From the NCBI GenBank assembly GCA_035573435.1, contig DATMZR010000031.1, positions 124,001-188,000 on the forward strand: a DNA stretch of 64,000 nt. Direction: 5' to 3'. The translations under genes were made by a program, and so were the position numbers. How positions within the stretch are numbered: the stretch's first letter is position 1; every line of letters starts with the position of its first letter. Below, piece by piece: positions 25,570-34,788 of this stretch. Below the pieces are notes generated by a model. It did not search any database. It was not told the origin of the DNA and saw only the letters and a program-made list of their open reading frames with translations. This DNA comes from Solirubrobacterales bacterium (GTDB taxonomy: Bacteria; Actinomycetota; Thermoleophilia; Solirubrobacterales; 70-9).

Positions 25570-27027
25570 ATGATCCTGACTGAGCGGCCTTTCCCGGACC
25601 GCGACGGCCCGCGCGATGAATGCGGGGTGTTCGGCGTGTACGCCCCCGGGCACGACGTCGCCCGGCTCGCGTACTTCGGCCTCTACGCACTCCAGCACCG
25701 CGGCCAGGAGTCGGCTGGGATCGCCACCTGCGAGGGCGGTCACATCACCACCCTGCGCGATACGGGGCTGGTTTCGCAGGTGTTCGACGAGCAGAAGCTG
25801 CAGGCGCTCGAGGGCGACATGGCGATCGGACACGTTCGCTACTCGACCACCGGCGGGGGCTCGTGGGAGAACACCCAGCCCGTGTGGCGGGACGACGGGC
25901 GTGAGCTGGCCCTCGCCCATAACGGAAACCTGACCAACGCCGTCGAGCTCTACAACGAGCTGAGCGAGCGGGGGCTCGAGTTCCGCGGCACGTCGGACTC
26001 CGAGATCATCGCCACCCTGCTGTCAGTGGAGGAGTCACGGCCAATCGAGAACGCGGTCGCGGCCGTGATGCCCCGCCTTGCGGGCGCCTACTCCACCGTA
26101 GTGATGACCAAGCGGGCGGTGGTCGCCTTCCGGGATCCGCACGGCGTGCGCCCGCTATCGCTTGGCAAGATCGGTGACCGCTACTGCGTGGCCTCGGAGA
26201 GCTGCGCCTTCGACATCATCGGCGGCGAGTTGCTGCGCGAGGTCATGCCGGGCGAGCTGATCTCGCTGACCGAGGACGGCATCGAGACACGCCAGGTGGT
26301 GCCCTCGAACCGCCCCGCCCACTGCGTCTTCGAGCACATCTACTTCTCGCGGCCTGACACGCGCCTGGGGGGCCGTGTCCTGCAGCAGGTGCGGGGCCGC
26401 ATGGGCGAGATCCTCTGGCGCGAGTCGCCTGTCGACGCCGATCTGGTGATCTCGGTGCCCGACTCGGGCAACCCCGCGGCCAACGGCTTCGCGCGAGCCT
26501 CGGGCATCCACCAGGACGACGGCCTGATCAAGAACCGCTACGTGGCGCGAACGTTCATCCAACCGGGGCAGGAGCTGCGAAAGCATGGTTTGCGAATGAA
26601 GTTCAACCCCCTTCCGGAAATCGTCGCCGGCAAGCGCGTCGTCGTGGTCGACGACTCGATCGTGCGCGGCAACACGACCCGCCAGATCGTCCGCATGCTG
26701 AAGGACGCCGGCGCGAGTGCGGTCCACCTGAGGATCTCGTCGCCGCCGATTCGCCATCCCTGTCACTACGGGATCGACATGTCCACCAGCGAGGAGATGA
26801 TCGCGCACGACCGCACGGTGGAGCAGATCGCCGACGAGCTGGGCGCCGACTCCCTGGCCTACCTATCCATGGAGGGCGTCTACGAGGCCGTGGGGGGGTC
26901 CGCAGAGGGTCATTGCGATGCCTGCTTCACCGGCAACTATCCGCTTGGCGACGGTGGCCGGGGGAATGGCAAGTTCGCGCTCGAAGTGACCGCCGCCGCC
27001 GCGTCTGGTTCTAGCGGTAGCGACTGA
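25570..27027 (+). CDS. purF: Amidophosphoribosyltransferase
   Basis: PurF (485 aa) makes phosphoribosylamine, the first committed purine step. Residues 1-17 are a propeptide, and Cys18 in DECGVFGVY becomes the N-terminal nucleophile after cleavage. HVRYSTTGGGSWENTQP and HNGNL belong to the glutaminase domain. VVVVDDSIVRGNTTRQI is the PRPP loop. Cys in HPCHYGIDM and CDACFTGNYP indicate the [4Fe-4S]-containing Bacillus-type enzyme. The ATG at 25570 yields the right propeptide. The stop is followed directly by the purN GTG, so purF-purN-purH form an operon. Confidence 0.97.
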   Translation: MILTERPFPDRDGPRDECGVFGVYAPGHDVARLAYFGLYALQHRGQESAGIATCEGGHITTLRDTGLVSQVFDEQKLQALEGDMAIGHVRYSTTGGGSWENTQPVWRDDGRELALAHNGNLTNAVELYNELSERGLEFRGTSDSEIIATLLSVEESRPIENAVAAVMPRLAGAYSTVVMTKRAVVAFRDPHGVRPLSLGKIGDRYCVASESCAFDIIGGELLREVMPGELISLTEDGIETRQVVPSNRPAHCVFEHIYFSRPDTRLGGRVLQQVRGRMGEILWRESPVDADLVISVPDSGNPAANGFARASGIHQDDGLIKNRYVARTFIQPGQELRKHGLRMKFNPLPEIVAGKRVVVVDDSIVRGNTTRQIVRMLKDAGASAVHLRISSPPIRHPCHYGIDMSTSEEMIAHDRTVEQIADELGADSLAYLSMEGVYEAVGGSAEGHCDACFTGNYPLGDGGRGNGKFALEVTAAAASGSSGSD

Positions 27028-27654
27028 GTGGCCTTCCGGATCGCCGTTCTCGCCTCCGGCACGGGGACCAACCTCCAAGCGATCCTCGACCGGTTGCACG
27101 GTCGGGACGGGATCGAGGTGGCTTGCGTCGCCTCCAACAAGCCGGACGCGAGGGCGCTGGAGCGGGCGCGCACGGCGGGCGTGGAGACGAAGGTGTTCGA
27201 GCGCGAGGGGCACCCGGACCGGGCCTCTCGTGACGCCGCGCTCGCCGACTGGCTCGCAGAGCGGGAGGTCGACCTGATCGTTCTCGCCGGATACATGGAG
27301 CTCCTGTCCGGCGAGTTCGTGAACCGGTTCCGAAACCGAATCGTCAACGTGCATCCTGCGTTGCTTCCCTCCTTCCCGGGCCTGGATGCCGTCGGGCAGG
27401 CGCTCACTCACGGGGTACGCGTCACCGGGGTGACCGTGCATCTGGTCGACGAGGGGGTCGACTCCGGTCCGATCGTCTTGCAGCAGGCGATACCGGTGCC
27501 ATACACTCGCGGCCGCGCCCAACTGGAAAAGGAGATCCACCGCGTCGAGCACGAGCTGCTCCCCGAGGCGATCCGGTTGATCGCCGCTGGGGCGGTCCGG
27601 GTCGACCCGGATAATCCGCGAGTCGTCGACGTCGATGCCGAGGCAAGCGAATAG
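27028..27654 (+). CDS. purN: Phosphoribosylglycinamide formyltransferase
   Basis: GAR transformylase (208 aa) using N10-formyl-THF. VLASGTGTNLQAILD near residues 7-21 binds the phosphate. Catalytic Asn and His are in IVNVHPALLPSF and the catalytic Asp in VHLVDEGVDSGPI. It starts with a GTG immediately after the purF stop and ends two bases before the purH ATG. Length and motif order are standard; the C-terminal tail VDVDAEASE is slightly extended. Confidence 0.96.
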   Translation: MAFRIAVLASGTGTNLQAILDRLHGRDGIEVACVASNKPDARALERARTAGVETKVFEREGHPDRASRDAALADWLAEREVDLIVLAGYMELLSGEFVNRFRNRIVNVHPALLPSFPGLDAVGQALTHGVRVTGVTVHLVDEGVDSGPIVLQQAIPVPYTRGRAQLEKEIHRVEHELLPEAIRLIAAGAVRVDPDNPRVVDVDAEASE

Positions 27655-27656
27655 GC

Positions 27657-29282
27657 ATGGCTGATCCGGTGCGGACCGGCGGTCGGAGCGAGCCCTCGGT
27701 GGCCGCGGAGGGCGCCACCGAGGTACGCCGGGCGCTGATCTCGGTCTCCGACAAGACCGGGGTCGTCGATTTCGCGCGTGGCCTGGCGGGATTGGGGATC
27801 GAGATCATCTCCACGGGCGGCACCGCGGCGGCGCTGCGGGATGCGGAGCTGGAGGTGCATGACGTGGCCGCGCTGACCGGGTCGCCGGAGATTCTCGACG
27901 GGCGAGTGAAGACGCTGCATCCGCGCCTCCACGCGGCGCTGCTCGCCGTCCGTGACGATCCCGAGCACATGGCCACTTTGGAGGCCGAGGGGATCGAGCC
28001 GATCGACCTGGTCTGCGTCAACCTCTATCCCTTCGAGCGGACCGTCGCCCGGCTGGAGGTGGACGAAGAGGAGGCCGTCGAGAGCATCGACATCGGCGGC
28101 CCGACGATGATCCGCGCCGCAGCCAAGAACCACCGCTCTGTCGCCGTGGTCGTCCAGCCTGAGAGCTACGACGCCGTGCTCGCTGAGCTGGAGGATTCGG
28201 ACGGGCGCATCTCAGCCGGCACCCGGCACTGGCTGGCCAATGAGGCATTTGCCTTCACGGCCCGCTACGACGCGGCGATCAGCCGCTGGTACGGGCTGCG
28301 CTACGAGTCCTATCCGGGTCACTGGGTCATGGCACACGAGAAGTTCCTCGACCTCTCCTACGGCGAGAACCCACACCAGAAGGCGGCGTTCTACGTGGAC
28401 GTGGGCGCTCGCAGCCACGTGCTCTCCAGAGTGGCCAAGCTCCACGGACGGGCGCTCTCGTTCAACAACCTGCTCGACCTGGACTGCGCCCGGCGCCTGC
28501 TCGACGAGCTCGACCAGGCGGCATGTGTGATCGTCAAACACAACAACCCGTGCGGGGTCGCCGTCGCGGAAGAGATCAGCGACGCCTACGAGAGGGCGCT
28601 CGCCTGCGATCCCGTGTCGGCCTTCGGCGGCGTTATCGCCGTAAATCGCTCGGTCGATCGGGCGCTGGCAGAGCGACTGCACGAGCGCTTCATCGAGGTT
28701 CTGTTCGCGCCTGCCTACGATCCGGACGCACTGGATGTGCTGAAGCAGAAGGAGGCGGTGCGACTGCTCGAGGGGACCGAGCAGCGCAACCACGAGCCGG
28801 GCGAGCGCGACGTAAAACGGGTGCGCGGCGGGCTTCTGGTCCAGGATCCCGACCGGATCGACGAGGAGCGCGAGACCATGCAGGCGGCCACCGGGGCGCA
28901 CCCGGAGGGGGGCCAGTGGGAGGACCTGTGGTTCGCGTGGAAGGTCTGCCGGCACGTTCGTTCGAATGCAATCGTGATCGTCAAGGACGGGGCAACACTG
29001 GGGATCGGAGCTGGGCAGATGAGCCGGGTCGATTCGGTGAGAATCGCCATCGAAAAGGCGCGCCAGGCCCGCGGCGAGGACGCCGAATCGCTCCTGGCGG
29101 GATCGGTGCTGGCCTCCGACGCGTTCTTTCCGTTCCCCGACGGGCCCCAGCTGGCGATCGACGCGGGCGTCGCGGCGCTGGTTCAGCCGGGAGGCTCAGT
29201 GCGGGACGCCGAGGTGATCGCAGCCTGCGACGAAGTGGGGGCGGCAATGGTGTTCACCGGGCGGCGGCATTTCCGGCACTGA
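27657..29282 (+). CDS. purH: Bifunctional AICAR transformylase / IMP cyclohydrolase
   Basis: PurH (541 aa) carries out the last two steps to IMP. The N-terminal cyclohydrolase domain shows [46 protein letters not shown] and [11 protein letters not shown]. The C-terminal transformylase has [13 protein letters not shown] (catalytic Lys-His), [25 protein letters not shown] and the ending [11 protein letters not shown]. An extra ~20 polar residues precede the first domain. It is the last gene of the purF-purN-purH operon. Confidence 0.97.
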   Translation: MADPVRTGGRSEPSVAAEGATEVRRALISVSDKTGVVDFARGLAGLGIEIISTGGTAAALRDAELEVHDVAALTGSPEILDGRVKTLHPRLHAALLAVRDDPEHMATLEAEGIEPIDLVCVNLYPFERTVARLEVDEEEAVESIDIGGPTMIRAAAKNHRSVAVVVQPESYDAVLAELEDSDGRISAGTRHWLANEAFAFTARYDAAISRWYGLRYESYPGHWVMAHEKFLDLSYGENPHQKAAFYVDVGARSHVLSRVAKLHGRALSFNNLLDLDCARRLLDELDQAACVIVKHNNPCGVAVAEEISDAYERALACDPVSAFGGVIAVNRSVDRALAERLHERFIEVLFAPAYDPDALDVLKQKEAVRLLEGTEQRNHEPGERDVKRVRGGLLVQDPDRIDEERETMQAATGAHPEGGQWEDLWFAWKVCRHVRSNAIVIVKDGATLGIGAGQMSRVDSVRIAIEKARQARGEDAESLLAGSVLASDAFFPFPDGPQLAIDAGVAALVQPGGSVRDAEVIAACDEVGAAMVFTGRRHFRH

Positions 29283-29295
29283 GCAGCGGCCAGCC

Positions 29296-29970
29296 ATGCC
29301 CAAGCTGCACGTGCTGCGCGTCTTCTGCGACGAGGGCGGAGGCGGAGGCAATCCGCTCGGTGTGTTCCTCGACGGGGCCGAGGTCCGGGCGGAGGATCGA
29401 CCGGGGATTGCCGCGGAGCTCGGCTTCAGCGAAACGGTGTTCGTCGACGATGCCCGCCGCGGCGGGATGCGCATCTTCACTCCGGCGGTGGAGCTGCCGT
29501 TCGCCGGCCATCCGGTGGTGGGAACGGCCTGGCTCCTGGGAAGGGAGCGCAGTACGGTCAGAGCGCTGCGGCCGCCGGCGGGCGAGGTTCCGGTACGCGA
29601 GGGGGACGGGCTGACCTTCGCGGCCGGCCGGCCGGAGTGGGCGCCGGCGTTCGAGTTCGTGCAGGTCGAATCGGCGACCGACGTTGAGACGCTGCGCGGG
29701 CCTCCGGAGGGCATGGACTCAGTTGGGGTCTGGGCCTGGATCGACGAGGGCGCGGGGGTGATCCGCGAGCGGCTGTTCGCCCCGCGCTACGGGCTCGACG
29801 AGGATGAGGCGACCGGGTCCGCCGCGATCACCCTCTCGGCGCGCCTCGGCCGGGCGCTGGAGATCCGCCAGGGCGCCGGCTCCCGCATCGTCGCCCGCCC
29901 GCTCGGCGACGGGATGGTGGAGATCGGCGGCCGCGTGGAGCTCGACGAGGTGCGGGAGCACGACGTCTGA
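29296..29970 (+). CDS. PhzF-family isomerase/epimerase-like protein
   Basis: PhzF-like protein (224 aa, short compared with the usual 260-290). It shows the family pattern [32 protein letters not shown] with the catalytic Glu region, [21 protein letters not shown], and [13 protein letters not shown] near residue 175. These build the two-domain diaminopimelate-epimerase-like fold. Shortening is in the loops of the second half. Members act on small hydrophobic or aromatic compounds, but the substrate here cannot be predicted. It follows purH by 13 bp and may be cotranscribed. Confidence 0.87.
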   Translation: MPKLHVLRVFCDEGGGGGNPLGVFLDGAEVRAEDRPGIAAELGFSETVFVDDARRGGMRIFTPAVELPFAGHPVVGTAWLLGRERSTVRALRPPAGEVPVREGDGLTFAAGRPEWAPAFEFVQVESATDVETLRGPPEGMDSVGVWAWIDEGAGVIRERLFAPRYGLDEDEATGSAAITLSARLGRALEIRQGAGSRIVARPLGDGMVEIGGRVELDEVREHDV

Positions 29971-29974
29971 GAAG

Positions 29975-30059
29975 TGGGGGCGCTGGGAATCGAACCCAGA
30001 ACTGCTCGTTGTCTCCAGGACCTCCCCTGGAGAGATCGCGCCATCATGTAAACGCCCCC
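29975..30059 (-). tRNA. tRNA-like element or tRNA 3' fragment (not a normal tRNA)
   Basis: On the minus strand the 3' half has a perfect T arm (CTGGG-TTCGATT-CCCAG) and an acceptor strand CGCCCCC plus A. The 5' end GGGGGCG can pair with it. Between them there is no D arm, and the only hairpin has an 8-bp stem (TCTCCAGG/CCTGGAGA) with a 6-nt loop lacking U33, so no usable anticodon. The 5' acceptor strand is also the complement of the tRNA-Lys acceptor that overlaps it by 6 nt, so the pairing may be a coincidence. It may be a tRNA 3' fragment left by an integration. Confidence 0.35.
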
Positions 30060-30126
30060 GTGGCGTAATGGATAACGCGTCGGCCTTTTAAGCCGAAAGA
30101 TGCCGGTTCGAATCCGGCCGGGGGCA
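30054..30126 (+). tRNA. tRNA-Lys (anticodon TTT)
   Basis: A complete 73-nt cloverleaf. Acceptor GCCCCCG pairs with CGGGGGC; the D arm is GCG...CGC; the anticodon stem TCGGC/GCCGA carries loop CTTTTAA with anticodon TTT; the T arm is GCCGG-TTCGAAT-CCGGC. Discriminator base is A and the CCA end is not encoded. An HNH gene begins 27 bp downstream. Confidence 0.96.
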
Positions 30127-30152
30127 TTGTCTCGTCCGCACCCCATGGGAAC

Positions 30153-30665
30153 ATGTGTTCGATGCCATCCCGACGTGCTCCGCCACCAGTTCCTTTGGTG
30201 GCCAAAGCCGGAAGACCTCCAGATCCGAGTCGCAAGTGCCCAGTTGAGGTGCGTGTCTGCCGGCACCACGGCTTGACCGAGTTCGGCGGATATTCCCACG
30301 GCAAAGACGGAGCTCTGCGATGGCGATGCAAGCGATGTGTGGGCGAAGCCGTGACGCGTCGCAAGCAGAAGGTGAAACTGTTGCTGGTAGACGAAGCGGG
30401 GGGATGCTGTGCGATCTGCGGATATGACCCCTGCATTCTCAACCTTCACTTCCATCATGTCGATCCCGCCGAAAAGTCGTTCGTATTGAGTTCATCCACG
30501 ACAATGTCGCTGGCCGCCTACCGGGAAGAGCTCCAGAAGTGCGTCCTGGTCTGCGCCAACTGCCATGGTGAGATCGAGGCCGGACTCCTCGTCAGCCCCC
30601 CAGCCGGTGCGACATTCGAGGACGTGTCCTACCGGTACGCATCGCCCCATCAGGTCGAAGGCTGA
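30153..30665 (+). CDS. HNH endonuclease-like protein
   Basis: Protein of 170 aa. The C-terminal half has a His-Me finger: CAICGYDPC, LNLHFHHVDP with the paired His, and VLVCANCHGEIEAG with the last metal-binding His. Cys pairs CxxC at both sites form a zinc-ribbon frame. The N-terminal half contains another CxxH/CxxC-type group (CRHHGL ... CKRC) and a basic stretch TRRKQKVK for DNA contact. The ATG at 30153 is used; an ATG at 30162 is an alternative. Such stand-alone HNH genes beside tRNAs can be remnants of mobile DNA or resident nucleases. Confidence 0.8.
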   Translation: MCSMPSRRAPPPVPLVAKAGRPPDPSRKCPVEVRVCRHHGLTEFGGYSHGKDGALRWRCKRCVGEAVTRRKQKVKLLLVDEAGGCCAICGYDPCILNLHFHHVDPAEKSFVLSSSTTMSLAAYREELQKCVLVCANCHGEIEAGLLVSPPAGATFEDVSYRYASPHQVEG

Positions 30666-30693
30666 GCGCCCCCCGGGCCTACCATGGCTCGAG

Positions 30694-32163
30694 ATGGCGA
30701 GCCGGAAACTGAGCGCATACGAGAGGAAACGCTCGTTCGAAAAGACCCCCGAACCGCGCGGCGGCAAGAGGGCGAAGCGAGCCAAGGGCAACCGCTTCGT
30801 GGTCCACGAGCACCACGCGCGGCGGCTGCACTGGGACCTGCGGCTCGAGCACGACGGCGTCCTGGCCTCCTGGGCCCTGCCCAAGGGGGTGCCGCCGGAC
30901 CCGAAGGAGAACCGGCTCGCCGTCCGCACGGAGGACCACCCGCTCGAGTACCTCGAGTTCGAGGGGCAGATCCCGAAGGGTGAGTACGGCGCAGGGAAGA
31001 TCGAGATCTGGGACCGCGGCACCTACGAGGCCGAGAAGTTCCGCGACGACGAGGTGATCCTCGTCTTCGCCGGGGAGCGGGTGAAGGGAAAGTACGCGCT
31101 CTTCCAGACGAAGGATGACAACTGGATGATCCATCGCATGGATCCACCGCTCGATCCCGAGCGCGTGCCGATGCCCAAGCACCTGAAACCGATGCTCGCC
31201 ACCCTCTCGACCCGCCTGCCGACCGACGAGGAGACGTGGGCTTACGAGCTCAAATGGGATGGGGTCCGCGCGATCGCCTACAGCGATGGTGGACATCTGC
31301 GGCTGGAGAGCCGCAACCTGCGCGAGATCACGTCGCACTACCCGGAGCTGCGGGCCCTGGGCCCCGTGCTCGGCGCTCGCGACGCGGTGCTCGACGGGGA
31401 GGTTGTCGCCTTCGACGACGACGACCGGCCCAGCTTCGAGCTGCTCCAGAGCCGGATGAACCTCGCCTCCGAAGCGGCAGTCCGCCGCCGCATGGCAGAC
31501 CGCCCCGTCACCTATCTGATCTTCGACCTCCTCTACCTCGACGGACGCTCGCTCATCGACCTGCCCTACACCGAACGCCGCGACCGGCTCGAAGGGCTGG
31601 AGCTCGACGGGCCCAGCTGGCAGACGCCTGCCCATCACCGCGGCAAGGGGAAGGCGCTCCTGCGCCTGACTGAAGAGCGCGGCCTCGAGGGCCTGGTGGC
31701 CAAACGCCTCAACAGCCGCTACCTGCCGGGGCGGCGCAGCCGCGCCTGGCTGAAGGTGAAGAACGTGCTCCGACAGGAGTTCGTAGTCGGCGGCTGGCTA
31801 CCCGGGCAGGGCCGGCGCGAGGGCACGATCGGCGCCGTTCTCGTCGGCTACTACGAGGACGGCGACCAGGGGCCGCGGCTGCATTACGCCGGCCGGGTCG
31901 GCTCCGGTTTCAGCGAGGAGACGCTTCGGGAGCTCGGCAGACAACTCGAGCCGCTGCGCCGCACGACGACCCCCTTCGAGGGCCGTCAGCCACCCAAGCA
32001 GGCGATCTTCGTGGAGCCGCAGCTCGTCTGCGAGGTCGAGTTCCGCGAGTGGACCAGGGCCCGCACCCTCCGTGCCCCGGTGTACAAGGGGCTGCAAACC
32101 GACAAGGATGCCGCCCAGGTCGTGCTGGAACGAGAGGAGGCGCCGCCGCCCACCCCCAGCTAG
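30694..32163 (+). CDS. ligD: ATP-dependent DNA ligase with 3'-phosphoesterase domain (LigD-like, no polymerase domain)
   Basis: Protein of 489 aa. Residues about 33-150 are the LigD 3'-phosphoesterase domain (RFVVHEHHARRLHWDLRLEHDG, with His, Arg and Asp of the active site). The nucleotidyltransferase domain follows, with the AMP-accepting Lys187 in YELKWDGVRAIA, LDGEVVAF, and LKVKNVLRQEF (motif V). An OB domain ends the protein. The polymerase/primase domain of full LigD is absent. LigD repairs double-strand breaks with Ku; no ku gene is in the window. TACCAT lies 8 nt before the ATG, so the mRNA is probably leaderless. Confidence 0.92.
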   Translation: MASRKLSAYERKRSFEKTPEPRGGKRAKRAKGNRFVVHEHHARRLHWDLRLEHDGVLASWALPKGVPPDPKENRLAVRTEDHPLEYLEFEGQIPKGEYGAGKIEIWDRGTYEAEKFRDDEVILVFAGERVKGKYALFQTKDDNWMIHRMDPPLDPERVPMPKHLKPMLATLSTRLPTDEETWAYELKWDGVRAIAYSDGGHLRLESRNLREITSHYPELRALGPVLGARDAVLDGEVVAFDDDDRPSFELLQSRMNLASEAAVRRRMADRPVTYLIFDLLYLDGRSLIDLPYTERRDRLEGLELDGPSWQTPAHHRGKGKALLRLTEERGLEGLVAKRLNSRYLPGRRSRAWLKVKNVLRQEFVVGGWLPGQGRREGTIGAVLVGYYEDGDQGPRLHYAGRVGSGFSEETLRELGRQLEPLRRTTTPFEGRQPPKQAIFVEPQLVCEVEFREWTRARTLRAPVYKGLQTDKDAAQVVLEREEAPPPTPS

Positions 32164-32183
32164 CCGTCTCTCACGTGTGCTAT

Positions 32184-32202
32184 CTTGAGTAAACTGATCA
32201 AG
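32184..32202. promoter_or_regulatory. Palindromic operator candidate upstream of the small ORF and Rrf2 gene
   Basis: CTTGAGTAAACTGATCAAG is an inverted repeat CTTGA-N9-TCAAG of 19 bp in an AT-rich patch, 32 bp before the ATG at 32234. Its size suits a dimeric winged-helix regulator such as Rrf2, whose gene is the second one downstream, so autoregulation is possible. This is inference. Confidence 0.45.
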
Positions 32203-32233
32203 AATCCTCGGAAGGGCAAGGAGACACACGGCG

Positions 32234-32452
32234 ATGACCCCGGTCTGGATGTTCGAAGGAAACAGGAAACTCGACGCAGTCGGCGAGCGAAACCTCGCGA
32301 AGCGGCGGTTCGCCGCTCTCGCGGCGGCGGTTCGCCAGCACGAGGCCTCAACCAGGCGGAAGCTCCCGGGAGCGCGACCGGCCGACGCGGCGCTGTACCG
32401 GCGGCTTCGACAAATCTGCGGCGAACCGGAGGAGGCCGAGCGGGTCGCCTAG
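32234..32452 (+). CDS. Small basic protein of unknown function
   Basis: Predicted 72-aa protein beginning MTPVWMFEGNRKLDAVGERN and ending EPEEAERVA. It is Arg/Ala-rich and probably helical, without a signal or membrane segment. A good Shine-Dalgarno (AAGGAG at 32218-32223) sits 10 nt before the ATG, unusual for this neighbourhood and good support for a real gene. It lies between a palindromic operator candidate and the Rrf2 regulator gene and may be cotranscribed with the latter. I do not recognise its family. Confidence 0.55.
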   Translation: MTPVWMFEGNRKLDAVGERNLAKRRFAALAAAVRQHEASTRRKLPGARPADAALYRRLRQICGEPEEAERVA

Positions 32453-32514
32453 CGGACCACTCGCGGCAACTTCGGCGGGAGGACACCCGCCCCCGGTTAG
32501 GGAAGAATGGGCCG

Positions 32515-32982
32515 ATGAGGGTCTCGGCCAAGACCGACTATGCGGTGCGGGCGATGATCGAGCTGTCGCGCGGAACCGAGGAACGTCCCGTTACGGCCGA
32601 GCAGATCGCCGGCGCTCAGCAGATCCCGCTGCGCTTCCTCGATCCTGTCCTTACCGAGCTGCGATATGCGGGACTGGTCCAGCGCCGCGTGGGGCCTGAT
32701 GGTGGCTACTGGCTCGCCCGGCCACCCGACGAGGTCACCCTCACCGAGGTGATCAGCGAAGTCGATGGCCCACTGGTGGGCGTCCGGGGAGAGCCGCCCG
32801 AGGAGCTCGCCCTTCATGGCGACGCGCAGGCGCTACAGGAGGTGTGGATCGCACTCCGCGCCAGCATGCGCGAGGTCCTCGATTCGGTGACGCTCGCCGA
32901 CCTGGCCTCCGGCCAGCTGTCGGAGCCGGTACGCAGGATCCTCCGCGAGTCGACGGGCGGACCTGTCCGCCGGCTCAACTGA
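32515..32982 (+). CDS. Rrf2-family transcriptional regulator without iron-sulfur cysteines
   Basis: Protein of 155 aa. MRVSAKTDYAVRAMIELSR, VTAEQIAGAQQIPLRFLDPVLTEL and AGLVQRRVGPDGGYWLARP make the Rrf2 winged-helix domain. The region where IscR/NsrR carry three Cys (after about residue 85) has none, so it does not hold an Fe-S cluster by the known pattern and is more like CymR, which controls sulfur metabolism in Firmicutes. It converges on the sulfate transporter operon (10 bp between stops), which makes sulfur control attractive. The ATG at 32515 is fixed by homology. Confidence 0.88.
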   Translation: MRVSAKTDYAVRAMIELSRGTEERPVTAEQIAGAQQIPLRFLDPVLTELRYAGLVQRRVGPDGGYWLARPPDEVTLTEVISEVDGPLVGVRGEPPEELALHGDAQALQEVWIALRASMREVLDSVTLADLASGQLSEPVRRILRESTGGPVRRLN

Positions 32983-32992
32983 CCCCAGCCGC

Positions 32993-33985
32993 TCAGGCCG
33001 CCGCCAGCTCCTCGGTCCTGGACTCGCCGTTCGGCTCGAACACCTTCGCCCGCCGGGGGCGCGCGTAGACGATCTGGCCGTCTGCCAGCTCCTTCAACTC
33101 CGCCTCGGCCAGAGTCATCTGGGCCCAGAGCTGCTCACCGTCGGCGAGCAACAGCTCGACCCGGGCCTCGAAGCCGAGGTGCACGATCCGCTCGATCATC
33201 GCCTCCTCTGCCTCGAGCGCCGGGGCCGTGAGGATCTCCAGGTCGTGGGGACGGATGAACATCGCCCCGCGCCGATTGACCGGGCCCACGAAACCCATCA
33301 CGAACTCGGTCTGCGGATGGTCGTACAGGTCGCGTGGCGCCCCGCTCTGCTCGATCTGACCGTCGTTCATGACCACGATTTGCTCGGCGACGTCCATCGC
33401 CTCCTCCTGGTCGTGAGTGACGAAGATCGTCGTCACGTGGACCTCGTCATGGAGACGGCGCAGCCACACCCGAAGCTCCTTGCGGACGTTTGCGTCGAGC
33501 GCCCCGAAGGGTTCGTCGAGCAGCAGCACCTTGGGTTCGACGGCGAGCGCACGGGCGAGCGCCATGCGCTGGCGCTGCCCACCCGAGAGTTGCGACGGGT
33601 AGCGATCGGTGAAGCCATCCAGGTGCACGAGGCGCACAAGATCCTGAACGCGCTGCTCGATCTCCTTCTTGGGGCGCTTGCGGATGCTCAGGCCGAAGGC
33701 GATGTTGTCGCGCACGGTCATGTGCTTGAAGGCCGCGTAGTGCTGGAACACGAAGCCGACCCCCCGGTCCTGAACCGGGTCGCGGGTGGCATCGCGGTCG
33801 GAGATCACGACCCGGCCCCCGTCGGGCTGCTCGAGCCCGGCGATCACCCGGAGCAGCGTCGACTTGCCGCTGCCGCTCGGGCCGAGCAGGGCCGTCAACG
33901 CACCGTCCGGCACCTCGATCGAGACGTCGTTCAGCGCGACGAAGTCACCGAATTGCTTGCGTACCCCCTCCACCGAGATGCCCAT
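32993..33985 (-). CDS. cysA: Sulfate/thiosulfate ABC transporter ATP-binding protein
   Basis: ABC ATPase of 330 aa. Walker A is GPSGSGKST, the signature [15 protein letters not shown], Walker [13 protein letters not shown] and the switch His [14 protein letters not shown]-terminal TOBE-like domain begins near residue 230 ([10 protein letters not shown]). The ATG at 33985 ([15 protein letters not shown]) overlaps the cysW stop by one base and follows GAAAGGAAG. It powers the CysT-CysW permease encoded upstream in the same operon. Confidence 0.93.
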   Translation of the reverse strand: MGISVEGVRKQFGDFVALNDVSIEVPDGALTALLGPSGSGKSTLLRVIAGLEQPDGGRVVISDRDATRDPVQDRGVGFVFQHYAAFKHMTVRDNIAFGLSIRKRPKKEIEQRVQDLVRLVHLDGFTDRYPSQLSGGQRQRMALARALAVEPKVLLLDEPFGALDANVRKELRVWLRRLHDEVHVTTIFVTHDQEEAMDVAEQIVVMNDGQIEQSGAPRDLYDHPQTEFVMGFVGPVNRRGAMFIRPHDLEILTAPALEAEEAMIERIVHLGFEARVELLLADGEQLWAQMTLAEAELKELADGQIVYARPRRAKVFEPNGESRTEELAAA

Positions 33986-34788
33986 CAGGCTTCCTTTCTC
34001 TTGAATGCGTTCATCGCCAGCAACGTGCCGATGGCGAGCATTGCCAGTACCAGCGAGGCGGCGTACGCCCCGGTCAAGTTGAACTGCCCGAACTCTCGCC
34101 ATACCCACAGCGGCGCCGTCTCCGTCTCGCCGACCACTCGGCCGGAGACAATCGCGACCGCCCCAAACTCACCGAGGGCGCGCGCCGTTGCCAGCACCAC
34201 GCCGTAGGCCACACCCCAGCGGATCGCGGGCAGCGTGACCCGCCAGAACGTCTGCCACCAGTTCGCGCCGAGCGTCTGGGCCGCCTGCTCCTGCTCGTCG
34301 CCGATCTCGTGCAGCACCGGCACGACCTCGCGGACAACGAAGGGCAGTGAGACGAAGATCGTCGCCAGCACCATTCCCGGGAGCGAGAAGAGGATCTGAA
34401 AGCCGTTGTCGAGCAGCCAGCCGCCGAACCACCCCTCGCGGCCGTAGAGCAGATAAAGCGACAGCCCGATCACGACCGGCGAGATTGCGAACGGCAGGTC
34501 GATGGCAGCGTTCAGCAGTGCCTTGCCGCGAAACTCGCTGCGCACCAGGAGCAGCGCGCAGCCGATTCCGAAGATCGTGTTCGCCGTCACCGCGATCGCG
34601 GCGATCAGGATCGTCAGGTAGAAGGCGTGCAGGGCCTCAGGCGTCGTTACCTGATCCAGGGCGGCGCCGGCGCCGTGCTCGAGGGCCCGGTAGACAATCA
34701 TCCCGACGGGAATCAGGAGGAGCAGCGACAGGTACCCGAGCGCGAAGAATCGCAAGCCGAGCCTCGAAACGGTCGGGCTAGCGAGCAT
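33985..34788 (-). CDS. cysW: Sulfate ABC transporter permease CysW
   Basis: Inner-membrane permease of 267 aa with about six hydrophobic helices ([39 protein letters not shown] and others). The EAA loop that docks the ATPase is [21 protein letters not shown], near residue 165. [16 protein letters not shown] is shared with CysW/ModB proteins. It overlaps cysT by 11 bp and cysA by 1 bp, so expression is probably coupled. Confidence 0.93.
   Translation of the reverse strand: MLASPTVSRLGLRFFALGYLSLLLLIPVGMIVYRALEHGAGAALDQVTTPEALHAFYLTILIAAIAVTANTIFGIGCALLLVRSEFRGKALLNAAIDLPFAISPVVIGLSLYLLYGREGWFGGWLLDNGFQILFSLPGMVLATIFVSLPFVVREVVPVLHEIGDEQEQAAQTLGANWWQTFWRVTLPAIRWGVAYGVVLATARALGEFGAVAIVSGRVVGETETAPLWVWREFGQFNLTGAYAASLVLAMLAIGTLLAMNAFKRKEA

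Noticed and set aside
29975-30059. 3' end of a tmRNA
   Set aside because: The T arm and acceptor look similar, but there is no tag-coding region or pseudoknot and the element is only about 85 nt.
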